Part shown: positions 26,601 to 36,202 of the stretch, piece by piece
Numbering within the stretch: position 1 is the stretch's first letter
Layout: every line of letters starts with the position of its first letter
Origin: Sabulicella glaciei
GTDB taxonomy: Bacteria > Pseudomonadota > Alphaproteobacteria > Acetobacterales > Acetobacteraceae
DNA length: 36,202 nt
Assembly (NCBI RefSeq): GCF_026183895.1
Contig: NZ_JAPFQI010000030.1
Span: forward strand, 1-36,202
Direction of reading: 5' to 3'
Made by a program: the position numbers and the translations under genes
The notes under the pieces: generated by a model
Told to the model about the DNA's origin: nothing
Databases searched by the model: none
What the model saw: the letters and a program-made list of their open reading frames with translations, nothing else

Positions 26601-27199
26601 TCGACCCGTTCTTCACGACCAAGCCGATCGGCATGGGCACCGGGCTGGGCCTGTCGATGATCTATGGCTTCGCGCGGCAGTCGGAGGGCTATGCGAAGAT
26701 CTACTCGGAGGTGGACCAGGGCACGACGGTCAAGCTCTACTTGCCCCGCCATTACGGCGACGGGGACGATACGGGCGAAGGGCCCGGCGAGGTGACGGAG
26801 GCCAGTCGCGCCGAGACCGGCGAGGTCGTCGTCGTCGTTGAGGACGAGACGGCGGTGCGGGACCTCGTCACCGACGTGCTGCAAGAGCTGGGATACCGGG
26901 TTGTCGAGGCGATGGACGGGCCGTCCGGCCTCAAGCTCCTGCAGTCCGACCTGCGGGTCGACCTGCTCCTGACCGATGTCGGCCTACCCGGCCTGAACGG
27001 GCGCCAGCTGGCCGATCACGCGCGCCAGCACCGGCCCGGGCTGAAGGTGCTGTTCATGACCGGCTATGCGGAGAACGCCACCATCGCGAACGGCTTCCTG
27101 GAGCCCGGCATGCAGATGATCACCAAGCCCTTCGCGATCGACGCCCTCGCCACCCGGGTCCGCGACATGATCGAGCAGCAGGGAGATACGACCCTTTAG
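23642..27199 (+). CDS. Hybrid sensor histidine kinase (PAS repeats, GAF, HisKA, REC)
   Basis: A 1185-aa cytosolic sensor without membrane segments. Order: about four PAS-type domains (residues 45-155, 190-310, 320-440, 450-575), a GAF domain (about 600-765), a coiled coil (770-830), then the kinase core. [19 protein letters not shown] carries phospho-accepting His816, followed by the N-box [13 protein letters not shown] and the G-boxes [14 protein letters not shown]. The C-terminal receiver has EDE and Asp1112 in [13 protein letters not shown]. The start is GTG at 23642. It heads a plus-strand signalling group with an HWE kinase and a lone receiver. PAS/GAF sensing of light, redox or ligand is possible; no cofactor-specific residue was assigned. 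Confidence 0.93.
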   Translation: MTDVSDARGPTPAFLNADGEAAALIAGHDWSRTSLGAVESWPQSLRTATAILLGSPMPMVMLWGEDGVMLYNDAYAAFAGERHPSLLGSGVREGWPEVADFSDNVMKVVLAGGTLAYKDQELTLQRHGRPEQVWMDLTFSPVPDEDGRSAGVLAVVTETTERVRAEHGVVAASRDVPEAKPTDDLLRASEEQLHGVVESARDYAILTTDLERRITSWSAGAEGTFGYAADEILGQCVDVLFTREDREAGRPEWEATTAERESCAPDVRWHLRKDGTLVFINGSVRPIHDAQGRTTGFLKVGRDETERQRAEAALKLSEERFRFALEAAGGIGTWDWDVVADRLYASPYFAEMYGLDPVAAAKGLPVAEYVAGVHPEDRDRVGRLMDEVLSAGGEYRAEYRILGQDGEVRWVVARGRCLKDADGTPIRFPGVTFDITDRKRAETELRETSRRLDAILANTREAVFLMDHHQQCAYANAAAEKLTGYRFEDMRGRPLHDVVHHTRPDGSHYPREECPIDRAFPERAQMSGEELFVAPDGSFYPVSFTASPVMDDEGRPIGTVIEARGIAGEKAREADRQSAYERLAEETRTLETLNRTGAALAGEFDLERVVQRVTDAGVELTGAAFGAFFYNVLDEAGESYMLYTLSGAERSAFEGFGMPRATDVFRPTFHGEGVLRSDDILADPRYGRNEPHRGLPEGHLPVRSYLAVPVVSRSGEVVGGLFFGHPEPGRFTDRHERLMLGLAGQAAIAIDNARLFQSAQREVEERRRAEERLRELNDTLERRVEEEVAERARTEEALRQSQKMEAVGQLTGGIAHDFNNLLTGIIGSLDMIQRRITQGQTDRIERYTTTAITSANRAAALTHRLLAFSRRQPLDPKPVDANRLVTGMEELLRRTIGEAVRLEIVTAGGLWQTLCDPHQLESAILNLAINARDAMPDGGMLTIETCNAHLDTAYAARSREVRPGQYVCICVTDTGTGMTPDVIAKAFDPFFTTKPIGMGTGLGLSMIYGFARQSEGYAKIYSEVDQGTTVKLYLPRHYGDGDDTGEGPGEVTEASRAETGEVVVVVEDETAVRDLVTDVLQELGYRVVEAMDGPSGLKLLQSDLRVDLLLTDVGLPGLNGRQLADHARQHRPGLKVLFMTGYAENATIANGFLEPGMQMITKPFAIDALATRVRDMIEQQGDTTL

Positions 27200-27490
27200 C
27201 ACTCTGGCCCCAAGCTCCGCAGAACCTGCGGCCGGCGTTGCTGCTGACGGCCTCTCAAGGGGATGAGATTTCCGCTTCCTGGCTCCCATCGACGTTGCGG
27301 CGATCACGCGAGGAGCCGGTTTGGCTGGCGCTTTGAAGACGGGTCGGGCAGCCGCCCGAAAGTAGTTGATTTCGGGTTCAGAAGGGTTCCACAGCGTTGT
27401 CCCGGCTTAGCGAGACCCGCGCAGGCCGAGCACGCGCCGGAAGCCGATCGGTGCTACCTTTACCCCACTGGCAGGCAGGAACGGTGACGG

Positions 27491-28480
27491 ATGACGCTGG
27501 AAGACCTCTACCGGATGCTGCGGAGCGGCCACGTCCAGGCCAAGGGGGTGGTGGACAACCTCGACCTGCCGCTCGTTGTGCTGGATCAGGACTTGCGCGT
27601 CACCGCCGCCAACCCGGCCTTTCTCGACGCCTTCGGGGTCGAGCGCGACGACACCATCGGCCAGCGCCTCTTCGCGCTCGGCGACGGCCAGTGGGACATC
27701 CCCGAACTGCGCCTTCTGCTGGCCGACGTGGTCCCCAAAGCGGCCGCCGTCATCGACTACAAGGTGACCCACGACTTTCCCGGCATCGGCCGCCGGACGA
27801 TGCTCGTCGGCGCGCGGCGGATGGCGCCTCCCGGCGGCCACGGCAGGGACATGCTCGTGACCTTCGAGGACGTCACCGAGCGTGGCCGCCTGGAGGCGGA
27901 AAAGGACGTCCTGCTCGCCGAGACCCATCACCGCATGCGCAACCTGCTCGCGGTGGTGCGCGCGCTGGCGGTCCAGACACGGGCCGCCGGCCGCACCGGG
28001 GAGGAATATCGGGACGCCTTGCTCGACCGGCTGGAGGCTCTGGCGCGGGCCCAGGACGCCTCGCTCGCCGGCGGAACCGCAGCCGACCTTGCCGACGTCG
28101 TCCGCTCCGCGCTGGAGCCGATCGGGGCGGAGCGCGCCCGCATCGAGCCGGGCCCGGCCGTGCAACTGGCGACCGCCCAGGTCATGCCGCTGGGCCTGAT
28201 CCTGCACGAGCTGGTCACCAACGCCCTCAAGCACGGCGCGCTCTCCGTGCCTGGCGGCGCCGTACGGGTGAACTGGCGCGTCACGTTGCGGGAGGACGGT
28301 GCAAGGCGGCTGCTCCTGCACTGGCGCGAACAGGGAGGTCCGCCAGTGGAGCCGCCGGCCAAACGTGGCTTCGGCACGCGCCTGATCGAGTTCAGCGCCG
28401 GTGCCGATCTTGGAGGTGAGGCGAAACTCTGTTTCGAGTCGGAGGGTTTACACGCGGAAATCTCGGTGCCGCTGACGTAG
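27491..28480 (+). CDS. PAS-HWE-type sensor histidine kinase
   Basis: A 329-aa cytosolic kinase. Residues about 15-130 form a PAS domain (NLDLPLVVLDQDLRVTAANP). The HWE/HisKA_2 dimerization box reads ETHHRMRNLLAVVRALAVQ with His147 as likely phosphoacceptor. The ATP-binding part contains LGLILHELVTNALKHGALS, including the catalytic Asn, and the short G-box GFGTRLIEFS. HWE kinases are typical of alphaproteobacteria and often act with single-domain receivers. The receiver gene follows 23 bp downstream, which supports a pair. Confidence 0.92.
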   Translation: MTLEDLYRMLRSGHVQAKGVVDNLDLPLVVLDQDLRVTAANPAFLDAFGVERDDTIGQRLFALGDGQWDIPELRLLLADVVPKAAAVIDYKVTHDFPGIGRRTMLVGARRMAPPGGHGRDMLVTFEDVTERGRLEAEKDVLLAETHHRMRNLLAVVRALAVQTRAAGRTGEEYRDALLDRLEALARAQDASLAGGTAADLADVVRSALEPIGAERARIEPGPAVQLATAQVMPLGLILHELVTNALKHGALSVPGGAVRVNWRVTLREDGARRLLLHWREQGGPPVEPPAKRGFGTRLIEFSAGADLGGEAKLCFESEGLHAEISVPLT

Positions 28481-28503
28481 GCACCATTCAAGGAGGAGCC
28501 GCC

Positions 28504-28899
28504 GTGGGGTCCCTCTCAGGCGAGAGCCCCGGTGGCACCGCCCCCTGCCAGGTCCTCGTCGTCGAGGACGAGACCTTTATTGCCCTGGAACTTGAGCTGA
28601 ACCTGACGGAAGCCGGGTTCGTGGTGATCGGCCCGGCCCCGACGGTGGCCGCGGCGTTGGCGCTCCTCGCGAGCCATCGGCCCGACGTCGCGGTGCTCGA
28701 CGTGAACCTTCGCGGCGAGCGGGTGACGCCGGTGGCGGAGGCCCTGAAGGCGATGGGGGTGCCGTTTGTGCTGACGAGCGCCTACAGCGCGGCCGACCTC
28801 GCGTCGGACGCGGTGCTGGCCAGCGCGCGGAATGTCGGAAAGCCGACCAAGCGTACGGCCCTGCTCGGGGCCCTGCGGGACTTCCTCGACGGCCGATAG
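28504..28899 (+). CDS. Single-domain response regulator
   Basis: A 131-aa receiver with no output domain. VLVVEDETFIALELELN carries the acidic pocket, Asp66 in VAVLDVNL is the likely phosphorylation site, and the conserved Thr/Ser (LTSAYS) and Lys (NVGKPTKR) are present. GTG at 28504 has AAGGAGG upstream. It lies directly after the HWE kinase and probably passes or drains its phosphoryl group. Confidence 0.93.
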   Translation: MGSLSGESPGGTAPCQVLVVEDETFIALELELNLTEAGFVVIGPAPTVAAALALLASHRPDVAVLDVNLRGERVTPVAEALKAMGVPFVLTSAYSAADLASDAVLASARNVGKPTKRTALLGALRDFLDGR

Positions 28900-29097
28900 G
28901 CTTCGCAGCCGAAACTGGACCGTGGTTGCGCTGCCCGGAACCATCCCGCCTTCCAGGCCCCTCGCCTTCCCCGTGATGCGAACCCGGACGGACTGCACCG
29001 CAGCGGCATCCACGGACACGGCGGATCTTACACTCGGCCCAAAATGGACGAAGGATGCACCGGGTTGATCGTCATGCTGTCGGCTCGTTCGGCGGTG

Positions 29098-30345
29098 TTA
29101 CCGCTCCTCTGGTGGCTTGATGTGGCGGAAGGCCCAAAGCAGCGCCAGATCGTAGGCGATCTTGAGCACGCCGCAGAGGATGAAGGGCGTCGCCTTGTAG
29201 CCGGCGGCGATGATGGCGCCCGCGATCGCGGGGCCAGCCGCGGCCGCAAGGCTTCGCGGCACGGCGGTGAAGCTCGCGGCCGCTGTCCGCTCAGGCGGGG
29301 TGACGACGGCCATTACGTAGGAACTCCGCGTCGGGACGTCCATCTGCGACAGCGCCGCCCGCACCAGCAGCAGCCCGAGCGCCCACTCGACGTCGGGCGC
29401 GAACATCGCGGCGATGAGGCAGAGGCTCGACGGGATGTGCGTGAAGACCATGGTGTTGATCAGCCCGATCCGTCCCGCGAGCCAGGCGGCGACCGGGAAG
29501 GAGAAGGCCGAAAGCACGCCCGACCAGAAGAAGAACAGTCCCGCCTCCGCCAGCGAAAGGCCGAAGCGCTCGAACAGCCACAGCGCAAGCAGCGCCTGCA
29601 CCGCGAGGCCTCCCGCGAAGCTGTCCACGCTGAACAGCGCGGCGAGCCGCACCACGATCCCGCGGGAAGGCCCGAGCGGTGCGTGCCGCTCCCGACGATC
29701 CGCCGCCGGCAGGGCAGGGATGGCGCGGTAGGCCAGCAGGCAGGCGACACCGAGGGCGACGTAGAGCAGGAAGGCGGAACGCAGCGCCTCCATCTCCGCG
29801 ATGCCGGAGCGGGCGAGAAGCTCTGGCGCGCCAGCGGCAAGAGCGCCTACGGCGGCCGCCAGCGAGCCGACCAGGCTGTAGCGCGCGAAGACGCTCGTCC
29901 GCCCCGCATCCGTCGACGCCCCGGTCAGCAGCGCCTGCTCCAGGGGCGCGAAGATGCTCACGCTGCCGGCCGAAGGATTAATGGTGCCCAGGAGCGCGAT
30001 GAGCGCGATTGCCGTGAAGCCTGCCGCCAGGGCGAAACCGACCCCGGTCACCGTCATCAGAGCCGCAGCCAGCAGGAGCAGCAGGCGCGGGTCCGCGCGG
30101 GCGCCGGCGATGCCCACGCCCAAGGTCATCACAGCCGAGCCAAGCAGCGCCAAGGTGGCGATGGCCCCGATCTCGGCGGCGCCGAAGCCGAGCGCGAGGA
30201 GGTAGGCGGGCAGCAGCACCGCCACGAGACCGTCGCCGAAGTCGCGCAGCCCCCTCGCCGCGAGGATGCGCCGAACCGGACCGCCAAGCGCCGCGGCGGG
30301 CGCCAACCCGGATGGGGCTGCTCCGTCGGCCATTCCGTTCTTCAT
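29098..30345 (-). CDS. MFS transporter of the chromate operon
   Basis: A 415-aa membrane protein with about 11-12 hydrophobic segments, such as LVAVLLPAYLLALGFGAAEI and IALIALLGTINPSAGSVSIF. It has the major facilitator layout with a central charged loop (AADRRERHAPLGPSRG). The ATG at 30345 overlaps the preceding stop (ATGA), so it belongs to the chrB-chrA operon as last gene. MFS members often accompany such clusters; its substrate (chromate, or another oxyanion) is unproven. Confidence 0.88.
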   Translation of the reverse strand: MKNGMADGAAPSGLAPAAALGGPVRRILAARGLRDFGDGLVAVLLPAYLLALGFGAAEIGAIATLALLGSAVMTLGVGIAGARADPRLLLLLAAALMTVTGVGFALAAGFTAIALIALLGTINPSAGSVSIFAPLEQALLTGASTDAGRTSVFARYSLVGSLAAAVGALAAGAPELLARSGIAEMEALRSAFLLYVALGVACLLAYRAIPALPAADRRERHAPLGPSRGIVVRLAALFSVDSFAGGLAVQALLALWLFERFGLSLAEAGLFFFWSGVLSAFSFPVAAWLAGRIGLINTMVFTHIPSSLCLIAAMFAPDVEWALGLLLVRAALSQMDVPTRSSYVMAVVTPPERTAAASFTAVPRSLAAAAGPAIAGAIIAAGYKATPFILCGVLKIAYDLALLWAFRHIKPPEER

Positions 30346-30998
30346 TCCAGCGTCTGGACCTCGAGCCCGTCGAAGTGCGTCAGGCTGTCGGCCTTGGTCC
30401 AAAGGCCAACCCGACCTGGCTCGCGGAAGGTGCGATCGGTGGCCGCGAACAACTCGCGCCCATCGAGCGAGACCGAAAGCCGGTCCCCCTGGATGCGGAG
30501 ACCGAGTGTCTGCCAGCGGTCGCGCGGCACGGGCAGGCTGACGCCGGCGAACTGGGTCCGGCGCCCGTCCACGACGCGGTACAGGCGCACGTTGTTCTCG
30601 AGCGCGTTGGCGCGCGCGATGTAGTAGTTGCGTGGGTCACGCAGCCGTACCACCAAGCCGGCCGCCTGATCCACGGTGCCGGACACCGCCTTGAAACGGA
30701 CCGACACCGCGACGTCGCGCGCTTCGAAGTCGTCCAGGATCGCGAGCGGGAAGCGGTCGCTGGTCCGATCCCCGCTGGTCTCCGCGATGACCCCCGGCCC
30801 TGCGGGCGCGGAGGGATCCTCGAGCACGACCCAGCGCACCGCACCACCCCTTCCCGTCAAGGCAAAGGAAAAGCCCGGTGGCGGCGTGCCCGACTCCACT
30901 CCCTCGAAGTCCCGGCGCTCTTGTGCGCTGGCGACCACGCAGGCCACCGTGAGCACGCCACTCATGGCGCCGAATCCCAGCCATCTGCTCGCACGCAT
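30342..30998 (-). CDS. Secreted DUF1080/LamG-like protein
   Basis: A 218-aa protein. ATG at 30998 is preceded by GGGAGG and followed by a signal peptide (residues 1-25, ending ASAQ). The mature part has the concanavalin-like beta-sandwich pattern of 3-keto-disaccharide hydrolase (DUF1080) proteins: DVAVSVRFKAVSGTVDQAAG, VVRLRDPRNYYIARANALEN and GRVGLWTKADSLTHFDGLEV. It lies 42 bp after chrA and overlaps the MFS gene. Its part in chromate handling is unknown. Confidence 0.8.
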   Translation of the reverse strand: MRASRWLGFGAMSGVLTVACVVASAQERRDFEGVESGTPPPGFSFALTGRGGAVRWVVLEDPSAPAGPGVIAETSGDRTSDRFPLAILDDFEARDVAVSVRFKAVSGTVDQAAGLVVRLRDPRNYYIARANALENNVRLYRVVDGRRTQFAGVSLPVPRDRWQTLGLRIQGDRLSVSLDGRELFAATDRTFREPGRVGLWTKADSLTHFDGLEVQTLE

Positions 30999-31040
30999 GT
31001 CGACCTCCCTTCTGGAGTTCCGCCAACAGCCTCGCACTCC

Positions 31041-32423
31041 TCAGCCAAGGATGAGCTTCAGCACCAGGCCTGCCGCCGCCGTCACGCCAAGCGTCCGCAC
31101 CAAGCCAAGCTTGAGCCAGAACACGCAGACCGCGGCCAACGCCGCCAGTCCGAGAGCAAGCAGGTCCAGGCTGCCGAGCACGGGCAGGTCCACTTCCAGG
31201 ATGCCCAGCCGGACCTCGCGGACATCGGCGAACAGCACGCGAAGCCCGAACCAAAGCGCCAGGTTCAGGATCACGCCTACCACCGCGGCCGTCACTGCGG
31301 CCAAGGCGCCGGTCAGCTTCTGGTTGCCGTGCAGCCGCTCGACAAAGGGCGCGCCGAGGAAGATCCAGGCGAAGCAAGGCGCGAAGGTCACCCAGAGCAC
31401 CAAGACCGAGGCGAGCACGCCGTACACGATGCCGCCGGCCCCATGCCCGGCGAGAAAGCCGACGAACTGCAGCACGAGGATCAGTGGCCCCGGCGTGGTC
31501 TCGGCCAGCCCCAGGCCGACCAGCATCTGGTCCGCCGTCAGCCATCCATAGCCCTGCACCGCCTCCTGCGCGATGTAGGCCAGCACGGCATAGGCGCCGC
31601 CGACCGTCACCACCGCCATCACCGAGAAGAACCAGGCGATGTTGGCAAAGACACCGCCTCCTGCGAGCATCAGCAGCGCCACCGGGAGCAGCCAGAGCGC
31701 GACCGCGGCCCACCCCGCACGCCAAGCCTGGCTGGCCAGCCGGGCGGGCCGGCCCGGATCCGCGGCCAGCACGGCGTCCAGCACGGCGGGTGGGCCCTCC
31801 TTGGCCTTGCCATGCTCACTGGCGCGGAAGGCCGAGGGCGCGAGGAAGCCGATGAGCGCAGCACCCAGCACAACGAGGGGAAAAGGCACGCCGAACGCGA
31901 ACAGCGCGACGAAGGCGGCGCCTGCCATGGCCCAGGCCGCGCCGGTCTTCAACGCCCGTCGCGCCACGCGCAGCAGGGCCTCGACCACCAGTACGAGCAC
32001 CGCCGCCTTGAGGCCGAAGAACAGCGCCGCGACAAGCGGCACTTGGCCGAAGACCACATAGACCACCGAAAGCGCGAGCATCACCACGGCGCCGGGGAGG
32101 ACGAACAGGACCCCCGCGGCCAAGCCGCCGCGCACGCCGTGCAGCAGCCAGCCGAGATAGGTGGCGAGCTGCTGTGCCTCAGGTCCGGGGAGCAGGTTGC
32201 AGAAGCTCAGCGCATGGAGGAAGCGCGCGTCGGACACCCAGTTGCGCTTGTCCACCACCTCACGGTGCAGCAGGGCAATCTGGCCCGCCGGGCCGCCGAA
32301 GGAGAGCAAACCGACCGTCCACCAGACGCGCAGCGCCTCGGCAAAGGTCGGCAGCCTCGCTGAAGCGGTTTCAGGAATATCTTGCGTCGCGGCCACCGCC
32401 TCGCTTGTCGCCTTCAAACTCAT
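31041..32423 (-). CDS. chrA: Chromate transporter ChrA
   Basis: A 460-aa long-chain CHR-family protein with two homologous halves, which exports chromate from the cytoplasm. The first half carries LLSFGGPAGQIALLHREVVD and LSFCNLLPGPEAQQLATYLG; the second has VMAVVTVGGAYAVLAYIAQE and GLAETTPGPLILVLQFVGFL. These paired FGGP/PGP motifs are the family signature. The ATG at 32423 overlaps the chrB stop (ATGA). Confidence 0.96.
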   Translation of the reverse strand: MSLKATSEAVAATQDIPETASARLPTFAEALRVWWTVGLLSFGGPAGQIALLHREVVDKRNWVSDARFLHALSFCNLLPGPEAQQLATYLGWLLHGVRGGLAAGVLFVLPGAVVMLALSVVYVVFGQVPLVAALFFGLKAAVLVLVVEALLRVARRALKTGAAWAMAGAAFVALFAFGVPFPLVVLGAALIGFLAPSAFRASEHGKAKEGPPAVLDAVLAADPGRPARLASQAWRAGWAAVALWLLPVALLMLAGGGVFANIAWFFSVMAVVTVGGAYAVLAYIAQEAVQGYGWLTADQMLVGLGLAETTPGPLILVLQFVGFLAGHGAGGIVYGVLASVLVLWVTFAPCFAWIFLGAPFVERLHGNQKLTGALAAVTAAVVGVILNLALWFGLRVLFADVREVRLGILEVDLPVLGSLDLLALGLAALAAVCVFWLKLGLVRTLGVTAAAGLVLKLILG

Positions 32424-33238
32424 GCTTTGTCCCCCGGCGCTGGCCAGTTGTGTGTCTCGGTCGTGGCGTCGCGCGCCCAGCGGTAGAAAGCGTCGTAGAG
32501 GCCCATGGCGGCGTCGAGCTGGGCGAGGTCATCGCGGTACATGCGGGAAAGCCCAAGCGAGGCGGCCAGAAGCCCCGCTGCCTCCGGCGCGAGGTCGAGC
32601 CGGGCCGTGTCGGCGCCCCTGACAATGGCGGCCAGCCGGGCCAGCGGCTCGGAGGACAGGCCGAACTCCTCCACCATGACGTCAAAGGTGCAAAGCTCGC
32701 CGCGGTGGCTCCAGAACACCCCCTCGATGTCGAAGGGCGTGGCGCCGAAGCGGTCGGCCACCGATGCCACTTCGGACGGGGCCACAAAAAGGAGTACGGC
32801 TGCCGGGTCCACGAAGCGGCGGATCAGCCAGGGACAGGCGATGCGGTCGATCTTTGGCCTGGCGCGCGTGACCCAGACCGTGCGGCCCTGTGGGTCGCGG
32901 GGCGGAACATGATCGGGTCGCACCAGCATCCCGCCGGCCGCTGCCCAGGCCTCGAAGCCGCCCTCGAGTGCCTCGGCGGTGCCGCCCGCCTGTCGGAGCC
33001 AAGCAGCCACGCCCTGGCTCAGCTTCAGGCCGCGCTGGCAGACAACGGCGACGGGGCCCGGCCCGAACTCGCTGGCCCAGTCCGACACGGAGCGGAAATC
33101 CCGTCGGATGGACCCGGGCAGGACACGCGGGTCGGCAGCAAAGTCTTCGGCGGTGCGGACATCCAGCACCGTGGGTGATTCCGGTGTCCCCAAGAGCCGG
33201 GAAAGCTGACTTTGCGTGATAAGACCGTGGCTCGGCAC
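32420..33238 (-). CDS. chrB: Rhodanese-ChrB fusion, chromate resistance protein
   Basis: A 272-aa fusion. Residues about 5-105 are a rhodanese domain (TVLDVRTAEDFAADPRVLPG, and VAVVCQRG with the active-site Cys). Residues about 115-260 are the ChrB C-terminal domain (TRARPKIDRIACPWLIRRFV, then FDIEGVFWSHRGELCTFDVM). The GTG start at 33238 has AAGGAGGA at good spacing. It leads the four-gene operon chrB-chrA-DUF1080-MFS. It lacks the ChrB N-terminal part seen in regulatory ChrB proteins, so a regulatory role is less certain than a detoxification-linked one. Confidence 0.92.
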   Translation of the reverse strand: MPSHGLITQSQLSRLLGTPESPTVLDVRTAEDFAADPRVLPGSIRRDFRSVSDWASEFGPGPVAVVCQRGLKLSQGVAAWLRQAGGTAEALEGGFEAWAAAGGMLVRPDHVPPRDPQGRTVWVTRARPKIDRIACPWLIRRFVDPAAVLLFVAPSEVASVADRFGATPFDIEGVFWSHRGELCTFDVMVEEFGLSSEPLARLAAIVRGADTARLDLAPEAAGLLAASLGLSRMYRDDLAQLDAAMGLYDAFYRWARDATTETHNWPAPGDKA

Positions 33239-33755
33239 AGGCGTCCTCCTTCGGCGCAGAGCGCCGGAGCGTGGACGCGATGCTTTGACCGAAGCCTCAC
33301 GGGGCGATCGCGGAAGGCCCCTGACGGACGAGGGTGCAAAGGAGCACAGGGCAAGTCAAGACCACGGGCCATTCCCCGTGCGAGGCGCGAGAGGCTCTCC
33401 TTCTAAGTGTGGTTTCTGCTCATCTCAGCGGCCCCACCTGCCTGCGCTGTCCGGAAACATTTGTTTTCGGGTGGAATCGCCGATGTTAGTTTGCCGGGAT
33501 GCCGCGCCGCCCGAGATCCGCTGCCCAAAAAGCTTCCGCCGGAACTGTCCATATAGAGGTTGTGGCTCCCACCCGATTCGAGCATCGGCCCAAGGCTTGA
33601 CGCCCCCGCCCTCTGCTGAGGCGATTGCCTGCCGGGCGGAACCTTTACATCGTGGCCTGCCTGTCCTTCTTGCGCTTCTGAGAACGAAACGCCTCCCCCA
33701 TTGAGCCAACGACGAGTATCCTCGCGCCTGTGACAACCAACGAGGACCGCGCCGC
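33239..33755. other. Divergent intergenic region, 517 bp
   Basis: It separates the minus-strand chromate operon from the plus-strand recombinase unit and should hold both promoters. An imperfect hairpin (CCGGAAAC, 5 nt, GTTTTCGG) is at about 33450-33470. No gene is supported. Confidence 0.5.
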
Positions 33756-34048
33756 GTGAGTGACACTTCAACATGCCGCGCCAGTTCGAAACAGGAGGCG
33801 ACGCACAAACAAGGCCTGTCTGGAGCAGCGGAAGGCTCGGGCGGAACTACACGGTGCAGCCTCTCCAGGCAGGAGAGATTTCTAGCGCTGGCACTGGAGA
33901 TGGGACGGACCGAAGCCCGCCGAGCCTGGGCAGCATGGGAGCGGGAGATGGGCGGAGACGGCGTTGCCTCGCCAGGAAACATGGAGACGCTGGTCATGGC
34001 GGCCGTGGCGGTGGGAGCGACCTGCTGGCTGTTACTGGTGGTGGTCCA

Positions 34049-34052
<4 letters not shown>
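33756..34052 (+). CDS. Small protein preceding the recombinase, unknown
   Basis: A 98-aa frame from GTG 33756. The middle looks protein-like (LSRQERFLALALEMGRTEAR) and the end is one membrane segment (METLVMAAVAVGATCWLLLV). Its stop overlaps the recombinase ATG (ATGA at 34049), a coupling seen in real operons. Start choice is uncertain and the N-terminus is low in conserved features. It might be a small membrane partner or merely a leader that feeds translation of the recombinase. Confidence 0.5.
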
Positions 34053-35821
<1,769 letters not shown>

Positions 35822-35850
35822 TGGGTGGTGAGGGGTGATCTTGGTTGGGT

Positions 35851-35969
35851 GGCCTGGCGCTGACCGACTCTCCCGCCGCTTGAGCGGCAGTACCATGGGC
35901 GCTGGAGTGTTTCACGGCCGAGTTCGGGATGGGATCGGGTGTAGCAACTCCGCAATCGGCACCAGGCCA
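35851..35969 (-). rRNA. rrf: 5S ribosomal RNA
   Basis: The minus strand contains TGGCCTGGTGCC at the start, ACCCGATCCCATCCCGAACT in the conserved middle, and GCGCCAGGCCA at the end, which closes helix I. Ends are estimated to within a few bases. Confidence 0.93.
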
Positions 35970-36083
35970 CCGAACCAAGATCACCAAAGGGGCGACAAGG
36001 TGAGGTGGATGGTTGGTTGTGTGGGTGAGCTTTGGTGCTGCGCGCGGTGTTCATCCCAAAGGGATGGACCGTGCTGGTTTGAT

Positions 36084-36202
36084 GGATGAGCCTATCGGGC
36101 GATTAGGACCGCTCGGCTGAGCGCATTGCTGCGCGTATACCTGCGGCCTATCAACGTGCTGGTCTTGCACGGCCCTCGGGGAGACCTGGTTTTGAGGTGG
36201 GT
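36084..36202 (-). rRNA. rrl: 23S ribosomal RNA, 3' end (partial)
   Basis: The minus strand reads CCGCAGGTATACGCGCAGCA, then AGCGGTCCTAATCGCCCGAT and AGGCTCATCC, the terminal part of 23S rRNA. The gene continues beyond the right edge. The mature 3' end is approximate. Confidence 0.93.

Noticed and set aside
27200-27490. Gap between the two kinases searched for a further gene or RNA
   Set aside because: Only short GC-driven frames and a small hairpin-like patch; nothing with a start context.
29044-30624. A 526-codon plus-strand frame opposite the MFS gene
   Set aside because: Composition is Arg/Gly/Gln-rich and lacks any hydrophobic pattern; it mirrors the MFS codons.
30312-32363. A 683-codon plus-strand frame opposite the chromate operon
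   Set aside because: Shadow of chrA and its neighbour: rich in His, Gln, Arg and Asp with no domain, while the minus strand encodes clear ChrA motifs.

Overview
This is a high-GC alphaproteobacterial chromosome segment. The right edge carries, on the minus strand, the 3' end of a 23S rRNA gene, then a 5S gene, then an initiator tRNA-Met gene, which is the usual alphaproteobacterial rrn operon tail. Periplasmic tricarboxylate-type binding proteins (TctC/Bug) at the left edge and IS481/IS5 elements fit Acetobacteraceae (Roseomonas-like) or a related group. The family is inferred from gene content; no 16S sequence is present.

Most of the window (about 4320 to 35760) reads as one integrative, mobilizable genomic island inserted at the 3' end of the tRNA-fMet gene. 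A large serine recombinase gene (34049-35788) runs straight into the antisense of the tRNA. An exact 16-bp copy of the tRNA 3' end recurs at 4320-4335, directly after a decayed second serine recombinase (2844-4375). That second gene marks an older element at the same site, so the locus looks like a tandem accretion hot spot. Left of it lie a TctC fragment, an intact TctC gene and a convergent LacI-type regulator.

Island layout from left to right: an IS5-family element with intact ends and a CTAA target duplication (4504-5396). Next is a retron-like unit: a candidate structured RNA (5620-5740) leading into a reverse transcriptase fused to a trypsin-like protease. Then an H-NS-family gene carrying two simple-sequence repeat tracts that look like phase-variation switches, an unknown 280-aa gene, and a minus-strand gene with a possible HEPN motif. 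An IS481 fragment and a frameshifted MpaB-family oxygenase gene follow. The mobilization block holds a small Cys-rich protein, a MobV-like relaxase and its upstream partner. After it come a three-gene envelope operon with a ClpP-like periplasmic protein, a Vsr endonuclease, and a plus-strand TOPRIM-like / RepB-primase-like / AAA+ operon.

The right part holds cargo: a large hybrid histidine kinase, an HWE-type kinase and a single-domain response regulator, then a chromate operon (rhodanese-ChrB, ChrA, a secreted DUF1080-like protein, an MFS transporter). Last comes the recombinase with a small overlapping gene in front of it.

Three minus-strand transcription units of the island share a 24-bp interrupted palindrome (CTGnCTCA, 8 nt, TGAGACAG), which suggests an island-wide regulator. 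The best candidates for something new are the retron-protease unit whose RNA stem covers the RT ribosome binding site, the repeat-switched H-NS gene, the shared operator and the two unknown genes beside them.
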